DNA of 64,000 bases from Coix lacryma-jobi var. lacryma-jobi (lineage: Eukaryota > Streptophyta > Magnoliopsida > Poales > Poaceae), in the NCBI GenBank assembly GCA_009763385.1, contig VDCT01000090.1, positions 372,001 to 436,000 of the forward strand, read 5' to 3'. The stretch's first letter is position 1; each line of letters begins with the position of its first letter. Under the pieces are notes generated by a model. It was given only the letters and a program-made list of their open reading frames with translations. It had not been told where the DNA came from and searched no databases. Shown here piece after piece: positions 20,162-32,600 of the stretch. The position numbers and the translations under genes are program-made.

Positions 20162-23100
20162 TTAAGCGGGCACAACTGTGAACCTCCTCTTGACATATGT
20201 CCCTTGGTTATGATCATTCCTTAACCATGGAGTTTCCTCATTGTTTAACAAAATGCTTGGGTCTTTGTTCACTTTGAATGGCGGAATTCGATCATCTCTT
20301 TCATAATCACCTGACATGTCTGACTTGTCCTCAATTCCGACAATGTTTCTTTTCCCTGAAAGAACTATATGGCGCTTTGGCTCGTTGACGATCGAGTTCT
20401 TGTCATTTTTCCCTCTTTTTGGTTTTGTAGACATGTCTTTCACATAGAACACTTGACTCACATCTGCGGCAAGGACAAATGGTTCGTCTTTGTACCCAAT
20501 ATTATTGAGGTCCACTGATGTCATCCCATACTCCTTGTCGACAGTTACCCCACCTCCGGTACCGGTCATCTTGACCCATTTACACCGGAACAAAGGGACT
20601 TTAAAATTAGGTGCGTAGTCTAGTTCCCATATGTCATGTATGCGGCCATAATATGTTTGTTCCCATTTGGATCCGTGGCATCCACGCGTACACCACTGTT
20701 TTGGTTGGTGCTCCTTGCGTCTTGGGCTACTGTGTAAAATGTATTCCCATTGATCTCGTACCCTTTGTACGTGCTGATATGCCACGATGGTTGTCTGGCC
20801 AACAAATAAAGCTGCTCATCTATGTTGTCATCACCCTGACATTGTTTTCGTAACCAATCGCCGAAGGTTTGCATGTGCTGACGTGTAATCCAAGATTCAC
20901 TCTTCCCGGGCCACTTGGATCGAAGGAAATCCTTATGTACCTCGATATATGGATCTACCAATGAGGAGTTCTGTAGAACTGTGTAGTGTGCTTTATCGAA
21001 GTAATCGTCTCCTGTACCGATATATGTTTTCTTCCCTAGTGTTCCCTTGCCACTGAGTCTGCCCTCGTGTCGTGATTCAGGAACGCCAATCGGGTCAAGG
21101 TCTGGAATAAAGTCCACACAAAACTCTATGACCTCCTCTGTTCCGTAGCCCTGGGCGATGCTTCCTTCAGGCCGAGAACGGTTAGTAACATATTTTTCAG
21201 GACACTCATGAACCTCTCGAATGGGAACATGGTGTGTAGGAACACAGGACCGAGAATAATGATCTCCTTGACCAGGTGAACTAGGAGGTGTGTCATGATA
21301 TCAAAGAAGGATGGAGGGAACACCAACTCAAAGCTGACGAGACATTGAACGACATCATTCTGCAAAGTAGAAAGTTCCTCTGGATTGATTGCCTTTTGTG
21401 AAATTGAATTGAGGAATGCACATAGCTTCACGGTGGCTAGACGTACATGTGGAGGTAGAATTCCTCTTAGAGCAACAGGAAGCAATTGGGTCATAAGCAC
21501 ATGACAGTCATGGGACTTCAAGTTTTGGAACTTCTTCTCTGGCACATTAATTATTCTCTTTATATTGGAGGAGAATCCAGATGGGACCTTGATGCTGTTA
21601 AGGCATTCAAACATGCTTTCCTTTTCTTCTCTGCTAAGAGTGTAGCTAGCAGGGCTTAAGTAATGGCGTCCGTCATCTGTCTTCTCCGGATGCAAGTTGT
21701 CTCGTTCTTTCATGCGCTGCAAGTCCTGTCGTGCTTCAAGTGAATCCTTAGGCTTTCCGTAGACACCCATGAATCCAAGCAGGTTCACACAAAGGTTCTT
21801 TGTCAGGTGCATCACGTCGATCGCATGGCGGACCTCTAGGACATGCCAGTAGGGTAGCTCCCAGAATATGGACTTCTTCTTCCACATGGGTGCGTGTCCC
21901 GAAGCATCTTTAGGAACAGGTTCGCTGCCCCGTCCCTTTCCAAATACTACTTTCGTATCCTTCACCATTTCAAGTATATCATCTCCGGTTCGGTTACGAG
22001 GCTTGGTTTGGTGGTCTGCCTTACCTTTAAAATGTTTGCCTTTCTTTCTTACTGGGTGGCCCACAGGAAGAAACCGACGGTGCCCAACATACACGACCTT
22101 CCGACAGTTTTTCAAAAATAAACTATCAAGGTCTTCAAAACAGTGTGTGCATGCATTATATCCCTTGTTTGTCTGGCCTGAAAGATTACTTAGAGCCGGC
22201 CAATCATTGATTGTTACGAACAATAAGGCTCGCAGGTCAAAAGTGTTCCTGTTTGTACTCATCCCACACGCGTATGCCTGGTTTGCTCCATAGAAGTAGA
22301 AGTTCCTCAACTAATGGCCTCAGGTAGACATCGATGTCGTTGCCAGGTTGCTTCGGCCCTTGGATGAGCAACGGCATCATAATGAACTTCCGCTTCATGC
22401 ATAACCACGGAGGAAGGTTGTAGATACATAGAGTAACTGGCCAAGTGCTATGACTACTGCTTTGCTCCGCAAAAGGATTAAAACCATCCGTACTTAAAGC
22501 GAACCTCAAGTTTCTAGCCTCATCTGCAAACTCTGGGAATTCTCTATCTATCGCTCTCCACTGGGATCCATCAGCTGGGTGCCTCAGCATATTGTCTACC
22601 TTACGGTCTTCTTTATGCCACCGCAACATCTTTGCATTGTCCTTATTTCTGAACAAACGTTTCAAGCGTGGTATTATAGGAGCATACCACATAACCTTGG
22701 CAGGGATTTTCTTCCTGCTTGGACGTTCTTCACCCTCTACGTCGCCAGGATCATCTCGCCTTATCTTATACCGTGATGCTTCACATACCGGGCATGCATC
22801 CAAATTCTCATATTCCTCCCCACGGTACAGGATGCAGTCATTAGGACATGCGTGTATCTGCTGGATTTCTAATCCCAAAGGGCAGATGGCCTGTTTTGCT
22901 TCGTACGTAGTGGTGGGCAATTCGTTCGATTTCGGAAGCATCTTTTTCATTATCTTCAATAACTGCCCAAATGCTTTATCGGATGTACCATTCTTTGCCT
23001 TCCATTGCAGCAGTTCTAGCGTAGTACCCAGCTTTTTTTGGCCATCTTCAGCAGTGGGATATAACAATTTCGTATGATCCTCTAGCATGCGCTCAAACTT

Positions 23101-23550
23101 GACCTTCTCCTTGTCACTTTCACATTTACTTTGTGCATCACGAATGGCATCACCAAGACCATCAACATCAGCTGTCATATCTTCTGTCGCTGCCGCATCT
23201 TCTTCACCATCTCCCCCCACTGCATCATCATCAAAGGCACCGTACTGAGCAATAATATCAGCATGGGCCAATTCTTCTTCACCTTTTTCACCATCATCCA
23301 TTACAAACCCCCTTTCTCCATGCTTCGTCCAACAAATATAGTTTGTTACGAAACCCGACTTCAACAAATGCGTATGAAGAGTCCTTGGGCATGAATATTC
23401 CTTCAAATTCTTACAGACGGCGCATGGGCAGCACATGAAACCATCTTGCTTGTTTGCCTCAGCCACACCTAAGAAATAGTGCACGCCAACAATGAACTCT
23501 TTGGAGCGGCGATCGACATTATACATCCAATTGCGTGACAACATCTGCAT
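20162..23550 (-). pseudogene. TNP2-type CACTA transposase, frameshifted
   Basis: Read leftward from ATG at 23550. A transposase-associated domain comes first (about 23540-23310: WMYNVDRRS, CPCAVCKN, HLLKSGF). The Tnp2 core follows, with CPNDCILYRGEEYENLDACP, LRFALSTDGFNPF and CNLPPW-type text here as IYNLPPWLC, then HAIDVMHLTKNLCVNLLG. DUF4218 (about 21570-21130: HLLVHLVKEIIILGPVFLH) and DUF4216 (about 20670-20400: LFRCKWV, DEPFVLAADVSQVFYVKD) complete the usual grass architecture. Three single-base shifts break it: in an A4 run near 22239, in a T run near 21191 and in an A3 run near 20662. Apart from these the frame is open and conserved, so decay is recent or the shifts are assembly errors. 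The enzyme would cut the CACTA ends. Confidence 0.85.
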
Positions 23551-23666
23551 TAAATATTACAACCATGCACTTAGTAGTTTCTCATGTTATTGCACAACAC
23601 TCATGACATCACATGATTGATTAATTCAAACAAGCTTGACTACAACGAAGACTATCGCAGCTAGCA

Positions 23667-24161
23667 CTAAAAAACTAAAAATAAAATGCACTTAAGCAAC
23701 ATAATTAGATCGCGTCCGATCCCAACTAAAATAGACAGATCATTCGCTTCATCAGCATGGATGGGCTGCTGCCGCTGACTCACTGCCTCATCACCTTCAG
23801 CGGCAACCTCCTGTGCAACAGAATTTCGTACGTGCTGAACGTACTCTTCCTCCCAGTACCAACCTTTACATCCGCCGGTGCCCTCCCACTGCAATTAGAA
23901 CAAAGAATAAGAAATTTAAACAACATCATCAAGCAAAACCGATACGAATGAACCATATTAATCAAATGCGGGTAAATAATAACCCACCTCATGGTCCGGA
24001 CACTTGTAGAATATACGACCCTTGTTGATTCCCTCTTTTCTCACTCGGTACTCCTTCACAATCTTCTGCTTACACTCGCCGCAAGCAATGAGAGGAAGAT
24101 CCGGCCGCAAACGCTTCGGATCCCGATGATGAGAGGCTGAGGACCCGGTCACGGTTGCCAT
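23667..24161 (-). CDS. GRF-type zinc-finger protein of CACTA element (two exons)
   Basis: Exon 1 starts at ATG 24161 and encodes CGECKQKIVKEYRV, then KGRIFYKCPDHE, ending at a GT donor (about 23992). Exon 2 starts after TTGCAG at about 23893 with WEGTGGCKGWYWEEEYVQHV. Together they make a GRF zinc finger (CGxC, then GRxFYxCP, then GGCKxWxW), a small single-stranded nucleic-acid binding module. The tail (to 23667) is acidic, then hydrophobic. The gene lies upstream of, and on the same strand as, the TNP2 gene, and may be an accessory transposition factor or an upstream exon set. No frameshift is seen. Splice sites are inferred by eye. Confidence 0.65.
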
Positions 24162-24730
24162 CTACTATATCCATGCTCATTTTTAAACTATTACATGCAA
24201 ATTCCTAATTTTCTAAACAATTATAAATAAAAAAGACTCTAAATTTTCTATTTATTTAGATAATCGAAAAATATGATATAACAATACCAATTTCCACATT
24301 ATCTACTCTCTATATTTATTGTTGCAAACTATTATAAATTCCACATTTTTCTAAAGAAAATATACTAAAAAGACACTAAAATTCAATATTACTCGTCTTG
24401 CATAAGTATGAAATATAGAATGGATACTACCTAGCAGTAGAAAACTATCAAGTGATTGTGATGAACCAATTTAAACTACTCAACTTTCTATGCTTGTTCT
24501 TGCAAAGTATATATTTTAATTAAATTCCTCTCATATTAAAAAGACATGGTAGGAGATGAAAATAGTTACCTTAAACGCAAAGAGACGATGACGGAGTCGA
24601 AGAAGATCACCAATTGACGCCGGAGACGAAGAACAATGAAGAACAAGCAATAGCAACAGCAAGAACAAGCAAGAAGCTCACTGAAATTTGAATGTCTCTG
24701 GCTCGGGGGAGGAAGAAGTTGGCTGGTTAT
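24162..24730. other. AT-rich upstream region of CACTA genes
   Basis: Mostly AT-rich with no repeat family I recognise. From about 24570 it turns into a GA-rich stretch (AAGAAGATC, GAAGAACAAG repeats) that could be transcribed leader of the minus-strand genes. No gene seen. Confidence 0.5.
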
Positions 24731-24737
24731 AAAACCA

Positions 24738-25063
24738 GGAGCTCTAGTCCCGGTTCGTATTAAAAACTGGGGCTAAAAGGTGATCATTTATCCCGGGGCA
24801 AGCCACAAACCGTGGCTAAATCTTTAGTCCCGGTCCGTGGCACCAACCGGGACTAAAGAGTGCCCTTTAGTCCCGGCTGGTAACACGGACCGGGACTAAA
24901 GGGTCCCTGCCCCGGCAGCTCTGCGCAGTAGCCGTTGGGGCAGGCCCTTTAGTCCCGGTTCGTGTTACCGACCGGGACTAAAGGGTCTATTAGTCCCGGG
25001 CGGCAAAAACGCCGAGACTAAAGGCGATTTTGAGAATCGGCCTATGACCCTGTTCTAGTAGTG
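24738..25063. repeat. CACTA subterminal repeats, right end
   Basis: Alternating CTTTAGTCCCGG and CCGGGACTAAAG words in facing pairs run to the terminal repeat TTCTAGTAGTG (25053-25063). They match the pattern of the left end (13212-13465). Confidence 0.9.
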
Positions 25064-25164
25064 ATCTATCAGTCTTTGTATCAGAAGAACTATCAGTCTG
25101 TTGATTTCAGAACCCTATCTATGAATGCTAAGTTCCAAGTGCTTAACAGATGCCTGTGAAACAC

Positions 25165-26298
25165 TCGCATGGAGCTGGAGTTTCTGATGATGCCAACCTC
25201 CAAACCCTCCACCTGTTCCTGCTACGCTAGCAGATGCCATTGCAGCCTTGGCAGCCGCTGCTAACCTAATGGCTCAAAATCAGGGCAGCAGAACAATGGT
25301 CACCGTGGTCGCCATAACATCAACAACGAGACCACGTATGTGGATTTCACTGAGACCCGTCCACCAGTTTTCACCAAAGCAGATGGACCCCTGGAAGCTG
25401 ATGATTGGCTCCGCACTATGGAGCAAAAGTTCAGTCTTCTCCGCTGTACCGACAACCAGAAGCCCCGGTTCGCTTCCCAGCAGCTTCGTGGTCCAGCAAG
25501 CGCTTGGTATGCCAACCTGTTGGCTGCCCAGCCAGAAGGTCATCAGTTGACCTGGGAAGAGTTCCGCACCACTTTCCGTGCACATCATATCCCTTCCGGA
25601 TTGATGAAGATGAAGCTTGATCAGTTTCTGGCACTGCAGCAGAAGGATTCCACAGTGATGCAGTATGTGGGTCAGTTCAACCATCTTAGCCAGTATGCCT
25701 CAGAGTATGTCAACACAGATGAAAGAAGAGGGATTGTTTCCTTAGAGGTCTGCATCCTAAGATCCACAGAAGTCTGTCCAATAACCTGACCGGTTCGTAT
25801 CATGATGCCGTTGATCGTGCTGTTGCATATGAAGAAAGCAACCGTCAGTATCAAGAGGAAAAGAAGAAGAAGAAAGCAGGATCCAACAGTTTCTCTAGCG
25901 GTCACAAGCGCCAGAGCATCATATACCACCCCAGTCACCACCAAAATCGCCTACCTTACCCCAACCAGCAAGTGGTCGTCCGTACCGCGGCCACCACCCA
26001 TAATGCCAACCAGTAGAGTGCCACATAGCCGAACGCCCCAGGTGTTCATATCACCACTCCACAAACAGCCTACAACCATCCCTGCTACAACTGCGGCCAG
26101 CTTGGTCACTGGTCTCGTGAGTGCCCAAAGCCCAAGAGGTATGCCCAGAATACTCAGAAGAATCCTGGAGGATCTCAGCAGCAGCAGCAGCACCGTGTCC
26201 AGCAGCAGCATGTTCAGAAAGGCAAAGTTGTCAAGAAGCACGGGCAAGTCTACTACACCACTGTCGGCGACATCCCAGAAGGAGAGCCGTCATGATCG
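25165..26298 (+). pseudogene. Chromovirus gag, broken
   Basis: Recognisable text begins near AIAALAAAANLMAQNQG, shifts frame near 25291, continues with YVDFTETRPPVF and the capsid-like FASQQLRGPASAWYANLL and RTTFRAHHIP, shifts again near 25735, then gives FLRGLHPKIHRSL. Two in-frame TAG codons follow around 26015-26030. A CCHC knuckle (CYNCGQLGHWSREC) lies at about 26085-26130, then a Gln-rich stretch. This is the normal gag layout: capsid assembly followed by RNA binding. It precedes protease directly. It is non-functional as sequenced. Confidence 0.8.
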
Positions 26299-26318
26299 GT
26301 AGGTTTCCCGTTGCCAAT

Positions 26319-26800
26319 CATCCTGCAGTGTGTTGTTTGATTCTGGTGCATCGCATTCCTTCATCAGTCGTACATTTGTCTCTAAGCATGAGATATCAAT
26401 CGGGGAGTTGAAAGAAAGTTTCTGTATATTTTCGCCTGGAGGGCGTATAAGCACTAAGGAAGTGGTTCGCAATATACCGGTGATGTTGGGGAAACACATA
26501 TTTCCTTCCACCATGATAGTGCTATGTGATCAGGAGATAGATGTCATTCTAGGCATGAATTGGATGTGCCAGTATAAGGCTATGATTGACATCCTGAATA
26601 GGGTTGTGAGAGTGGACATTCCCAACAGTACCTCCAAACTCCTTCTCCAACTCCCAATGCCTCAAAAACCAGCAGCCACACTTTTGAATACCACCTATGT
26701 TCTGGAAACCAGAGACATCCCCGTGGTCTGTGAATTCCCTGATGTTTTTCCAGAGGCTTACATGGTCTGCCTCCTGACCGTGATGTTGAGTTTGCCATAG
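26319..26800 (+). pseudogene. Chromovirus aspartic protease region
   Basis: The active-site motif LFDSGASHSFIS is present (Asp-Ser-Gly), followed by IDVILGMNWM, a second conserved protease strand, and the linker VVCEFPDVFPE that leads into RT. Frameshifts separate it from gag (near 26300) and from RT (near 26756, where EDLHGLPPDRDVEF-type text continues in another frame). It would cleave the gag-pol polyprotein if intact. Confidence 0.85.
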
Positions 26801-28590
26801 AGCTAAAGCCTGGGACTGCTCCTATATCCCGCAGAGCTTATCGAATGCCTCCTAGAGAGTTGGCGGAGCTGAAAACTCAGTTACAAGATTTGTTGGACAA
26901 GGGCTTCATTCGCCCAAGCTCGTCTCCTTGGGGCTGTCCTGCAATCTTTGTAAAGAAGAAAGACAAGAGTCTCAGGCTATGTGTTGATTATCGCCCACTC
27001 AATGAAGTCACCATCAAAAATAAATATCCCTTGCCTCGTATTGATCTTCTCTTTGACCAGTTAGCTGGAGCCAAAGTGTTCTCCAAGATCGATCTCAGAT
27101 CTGGCTACCACCAAATAAAGATACGCCCTGAAGATATTCCTAAAACAGCTTTCACCACCAGATACGGCCTATATGAGTACTTGGTCATGTCCTTCGGTTT
27201 GACCAATGCCCCTGCTCATTTCATGTACCTCATGAACTCTGTGTTCATGCCAGAGCTTGATAAATTCGTGGTCGTGTTCATTGACGACATCCTTGTCTAC
27301 TCAAAAACCCCTGAAGATCATGCCGAACATCTTCGTATCGTTCTATCCCGTCTCAGAGATCATCAGCTTTATGCCAAGTTCAGTAAATGTGAGTTCTGGT
27401 TAGATCAGATACAGTTTCTTGGTCATGTCCTATCCGCTGAAGGTGTGTCAGTTGACCCTGGTAAAGTGGCAGACATTCTGGATTGGAAGCCACCTACCAC
27501 TGTTCATCAAGTCCGCAGCTTTATGGGAATGGCTGGATATTATCGTCGATTCATTCCGGATTTCTCCAGAATCGCCAAGCCTATCACCGAGTTAGTAAAG
27601 AATTCTGTGAAGTTTGTCTGGTCACCAGCCTGTGAGCAAGCCTTTCAAACTCTGAAGAAACTGTTAACTACATCACCAGTGCTAGCCCAGCCGAACGAAC
27701 ATGAAAAGCCCTTTGATGTCTTCTGTGATGCATCTGGTACTGGTTTGGGCTGTGTTTTGATGCAAGAAGGTCGAGTGATTGCATATGCCTCCCGACAGCT
27801 TAAGCGACATGAAGAGAATTATCCAACCCATGATCTTGAGTTAGCAGCAGTGGTGCATGCCTTAAAGATCTGGCGTCATTATCTGTTGGGCAGTACCTGT
27901 AATTTGTACACTGATCACAAAAGCCTGAAGTATATCTTCACTCAAGAGGAACTGAATATGAGGCAGAGAAGATGGCTTGAGTTAATTAAGGACTATGATC
28001 TTGAAATGCATTACCATCCGGGTAAGGCGAATGTGGTTGCCGATGCGCTCAGTCGCAAGTCATATTGCAACTGTCTGATGATGAAACCCTATGATTCTTC
28101 TTTGTGTTATGAGCTGGAAAAGTTGAATATTGAAATGATTCCACAAGGAACTCTGAATAATATCAGAATAGAAACCCCTATCAAAGAGCAGATCATCGCT
28201 GCACAGAAAGATAACCCTGGAATCAAGCACATCATCGAAAAGGTCCAATCCGGAAAGGCTGATTGTTTCAGGATTGATGATACAGGAGTAGTATGGTTTA
28301 AGAATCGGTTAGTAGTTCCTAAAGTGCCTGAGTTAAGAAAGTTAATCCTTGATGAAGCACACTTGACTAGATTCTCCATCCACCCCGGCAGCAACAAGAT
28401 GTACCAGGACTTGAAGCAAAGGTTCTGGTGGACAAAGATGAAGATTGAGATCGCCCGGTATGTCGCTCAGTGTGATACTTGCCAGAAAGTCAAAGCCGTG
28501 CACATGTGCCCGGAGGAGAATTGCAACCTTTACCTGTACCTGCTTGGAAATGGGACGATATCAGTATGGATTTTGTCAATGGGCTACCAA
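26757..28590 (+). pseudogene. Chromovirus RT, RNase H and integrase zinc domain
   Basis: A long open stretch. Numbering from ATG 26845, RT motifs are KIDLRSGYHQ (81-90, catalytic Asp 83) and FIDD (145-148). RNase H has DASG (295), DLELAA (331) and YTDHK (357). The integrase HHCC finger ends with CDTCQK. These domains copy the RNA, degrade the RNA strand and begin integration. The frame is lost near 28505 and again near 28588, both one-base changes, before the integrase core. This is the best-preserved part of the element's polyprotein. Confidence 0.9.
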
Positions 28591-29610
28591 AACACCAAAA
28601 GGTTTTGATTCCATCTGGGTGATCGTGGATCGCCTCACTAAGCAAGCTCATTTCCTGCCAGTCAAAACCAGCTACACCGTCCCCACATATGCCACTTTGT
28701 ACAAGAACCACATAGTGAAACTCCATGGCATACCCAAGACCATTGTCTCTGATCGTGGTACTCAGTTTGTCGCAAAGTTCTGGAAAGCGTTCCATACCTC
28801 ACTTGGAACCAAGCTCTTGCATAGTACGACATATCATCCGCAAACAGATGGACAAACTGAGCGAGTCAACCAAGTGTTAGAGGATATGTTGAGAGCCTAC
28901 GTGCTCACCTTCGCAGATACTTGGGATAACTGTTTGCCCTTGGCAGAATTCTCGTATAATAACAGTTATCAGGAGAGCATCAAAATGGCACCCTTTGAAG
29001 CACTGTACGGTCGCCGTTGTCGTACACCTCTCAGTTGGTGTGAACCTAGAGAAAGAGAATTCTTTGGAGTTGACCTAGTCAAAGATATGGAAGAAAAAGT
29101 CAAGCAAATACAAGAGAATATGAAAATTGCGCAATCTCGACAGAAGAGCTATGCTGACAAAAGACGTCGACCTCTGAAGTTTCAAATCAGAGATTTTGTG
29201 TACCTAAAAGTCTCACCCACCAAAGGAGTCACTCGTTTTGGAGTTAAAGGAAGTTAGCGCCTCGCTATATTGGTCCCTTTGAAATTCTGGAATGTTATGG
29301 CAAGGTAGCTTACAAGCTAAGGTTGCCTGATCATCTTTCCGCCGTCCATAATGTGTTTCACGTCTCCCAACTCAAGAAGTGTCTCCGAGTACCCGAACAC
29401 GTGGTGGAAGTTGAAGGTGTTGAATTAGAACCCGATCTGTCATACTCTGAATATCCAGTTCGTGTGTTGGATTACAAGGACCGTGTTACCCGGAGGACTA
29501 CCACAAGATGGTACAAGGTCCAGTGGAACCAACACTCTGAAGAAGAAGCCACTTGGGAATCCGAAGACTTCTTAGCAAAGAGCTATCCCAACTTTCTCGA
29601 TACTCTGTAG
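28560..29610 (+). pseudogene. Chromovirus integrase core, GPY/F and chromodomain
   Basis: Core residues are Asp in WDDISMDFV (in the frame before the shift at 28588), Asp in VSDRGTQF and Glu in TDGQTERVNQ. The TKGVTRFGVKG region is cut by a one-base loss at about 29247, after which LAPRYIGPFEIL (GPY/F module) continues in the next frame. The end is a chromodomain: YPVRVLDYKDRV, then WYKVQWNQHSEEEATWE, stopping at 29610. Chromodomains of this group direct insertion to chromatin, typically heterochromatin with methylated H3. The terminal part is intact. Confidence 0.88.
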
Positions 29611-29666
29611 ATATAAGGTTTTACCCTTGTCCTTCTTAAGACGCAGAATCTCGGGGCGAGATTTCT

Positions 29667-29681
29667 TTTAGGGGGGAAGGT
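29667..29681 (+). other. Chromovirus polypurine tract
   Basis: AGGGGGGAAGG directly abuts the 3' LTR start TGTAA at 29682, the expected place and composition for the plus-strand primer. Confidence 0.85.
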
Positions 29682-32600
29682 TGTAACACCTCTGGTGTTT
29701 AATTGTAATTAACCTGACATGTCATCATCATTACTCATAATCATTCTTGTCATGCATTAATGTTTGTCTAGTGGTTGCTTGCCTTTACCTTTTCCTAAAA
29801 GGTATTTTGTGTGTAGTGATCCCTTTTTCTAAAACCCTAAAAGCCCAAATCTTCCTATAAGGGCAAAATGGTAATTTCAACTCTTGCCTAGTCTTGTGTA
29901 TTTCTTGTTCAGTTTAGTGTCTTCAAGCTTTGTTGTGTTTGTCAAAACCCAAAATCAAAAACAGATTTCAAATCCCTTTGAAAAACCCTAAATTCCAAAC
30001 CCTGGTTTTTACCCCTCTTTTAATAATTTAAAAACTATTCCAAATTCGGACTTGGTCCAAAAAGCAAAGTTGTAGATCTTGTCAAGAGGAACAACTTTGG
30101 TATTTGCAGATTTTCAAGTTTCTTTGTAAAATCAAAAGTAATTTTGAAATTATTCAAATTTCAAAAGTGTCCCCTTTTCTGGTTTCAAATTTAATTCAAA
30201 AACTGTTTGGAATTTGAAAATGTTCTTTTTGACAAAGTTGTAGATCTCCTTTTTCTGCACAACTTTGGTATTTTGAGTTTTTGTTGCTCAGTTCAAATTT
30301 TGGAAGTAATTTGCAAAATTCAGAAAGTCAACACCTAGACCTAGCCCTGTTCATCTCCTACCTAGGTCAGAGCAGAGCAGAGAGGGGGCCCGGCCATGGC
30401 CGCTCGCCGGAGCTGCGTGCGCCACGCGCCTAGCAGCCGCACGCCCGCCCCCGGCTTGTCTCCCGTGACCGCGCCATCATTCTGCCCCCGCACGCGCAAG
30501 CGCTGACCGTGTCCCGTCCCCTACAGTTCCCAGTTCGCCGCCGCGCGTGGCCATCGCCGGCGAGCTCGCGCCCGTTCCCTACATACCTCCCACGTCCTTC
30601 CTCATCATGTAATCGCAAGCACGCGCCGCGGGCAACCTCATCCGCACCTCCGCGTGCTCTCTAACGGCCCCTGGCCGCGCCTATTTAAGGCCCGCCGCTG
30701 GCCGGAGCTCTGCACTCACCCCACCGTGGCCAGTCCATTCCAGAGCCTCCGCAGCTCAACCAACTAGCCCAGCAGCTCCGCCTTGAGCCCGTGCAGCTTC
30801 CCCACCCCTCAATTTCATCTCTACCGTCTCCTATCGCCCGGCGTAGCTCGTCGTTCCCAACTCCGGCGAAACACCGGTGAGCACGGGATTGAGAAATACT
30901 CTCTCCCCGGCTGTGATCTTTCCTCCCCGACCCCTGCTTCATCTTCCTCATCTTGGTGCACTCTTAACCCGCTCCTGGTGACCATGTCTGGTGTACAGGG
31001 TCGCCGGCACGCCGCTCGCCGCCGAGAGAGCTCCGCCGAAACACCGCCACGTCGAGCTCCCTCCTTCGACCCTTGTTCTGTCCCGCCGAGCCCTGCCTCC
31101 GACCCGTGGTAAGCACTCGAAGCCCCCGGTCTCTGCTTCCACTCCGCTTCGCCCGAGCCAGGCCTCGAGCAAGCACTCGCTCGAGCCAGGCCTCGAGCAG
31201 ACACGTACCTTCGCCACTTCGCCGAGCCCGCTCGCCGCCGAGAGAGCTCCGCCGAAACACCGCCACGTCGAGCTCCCTCCTTCGACCCTTCCGTCCCGCC
31301 GAGCCCTGCCTCCGACCCGTGGTAAGCACTCGAAGCCCCCGGTCTCTGCTTCCACTCCGCTTCGCCCGAGCCAGGCCTCGAGCAAGCACTCGCTCGAGCC
31401 AGGCCTCGAGCAGACACGTACCTTCGCCACTTCGCCGAGCCCAGCCTCGGGGCAGACTCACACCCCTCACCGCTTCGCCCGAGCCTAGCCTCGAGCGGAC
31501 TCACGCACCCTCAGCTTCGCCGAGCCTAGCCTCGAGCAAGCATGCACCCTCCGTCTCGCCCGAGCCTCCCGGCCAGGCCTCGACGAAACGATCGTTTTCC
31601 GTCTCGCCCGAGCCTCCCGGCCAGGCCTCGGACGAAACGATCGTTTTCCGTCTCGCCCGAGCCTCCCGGCCAGGCCTCGGACGAAACGATCGTTTTCTGT
31701 CTCGCCCGAGCCTCCCGGCCAGGCCTCGGACGGCCGTTTGTTTCCGCTTCGCCCGAGCCCTGCGAGGGAGGAGCACAGTGCTCTTTTCCTTTTTGGAAGT
31801 TGTGAATAGTGTTCCTTTTTCATCTTTTTGTATGATTTTCTGTGTTGCTCCAAAAATTCTGAAAATTTTACAGTGTACTCTTTATACCTTGTAGTATTTT
31901 AGAAAAATATGAAACTTGGACTTTGTGCAAAAATTTGAAATGAAAAATCTCCCTTTTAATTAAGAAATGAATGGTTTTAGATTTTTTAGAAAAACATGTG
32001 TAGCTCCAAAAATCATGAGATAAATTTTTATGTGCTAGTTATGTCATGCTTAGTCGCTGGTAGATTTTTGAGGCCTTTTGGAGTAACTTCATAAAATGAC
32101 CTTTTTATATAATTAGGAAAAAAATCAAGTAGAGTTCATGTTGTATGCCCTGTGTTGCATTGTTCATGCTAGCATACTCATGTGCATACATCATTGCATC
32201 CGTATAGTGACCGAAGGAGAAGGAATCAAAGTCGAGGCAGCCGCTGACGAACCTACCCCTGAGGCTACCCCGAGCTCCGACACCTGCACTGCCGACCCCG
32301 AGTCTGTCCTTTTTGCTCTTCAAGGCAAGCCCCGATGCATTTAACCCCTTTCCTTGAATTTATAAAATGATTTCCTTAAATGCTTTTGAGTTAAATTATT
32401 GCATTAGGTTTATAGGAGTTGTGTGCTATCCTAATTGATGCACTATCCACCTTGACCACTGATACACCCGATACCTGCTTTTCAAAAGTATTTGAAAAAT
32501 GCTTAGCAATGCTTATTGAATTAGACTTTGCAATAAAATGCCATTTTCAAAAGTGTGATCACTGAAAGAATCTTTATGGGAATTTGGCTTTACTTCCCGT

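Larger units (their letters stand above)
13212..25063 (-). mobile_element. Complete CACTA (En/Spm) transposon
   Basis: It begins CACTACTACAGAAAC and ends GTTCTAGTAGTG, good terminal inverted repeats. Both ends hold subterminal GGGACTAAAG/CTTTAGTCCC repeats. Three minus-strand genes lie inside: a GRF zinc-finger protein, TNP2 transposase and a Transposase_24/Ulp1 protein. The flanks read CAAT on the left and ATCTATCAG on the right, which gives AT as a short target duplication, or a 3 bp AAT duplication that lost one base. It lies in the chromovirus spacer between the H3-like ORF and gag. The transposase genes contain frameshifts, so it is probably no longer autonomous. Confidence 0.92.

Noticed and set aside
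30821..31894. Long reading frames of 160-273 residues in the chromovirus 3' LTR
   Set aside because: They occur in several frames on both strands, arise from GC-rich tandem repeats and are broken in the 5' LTR.
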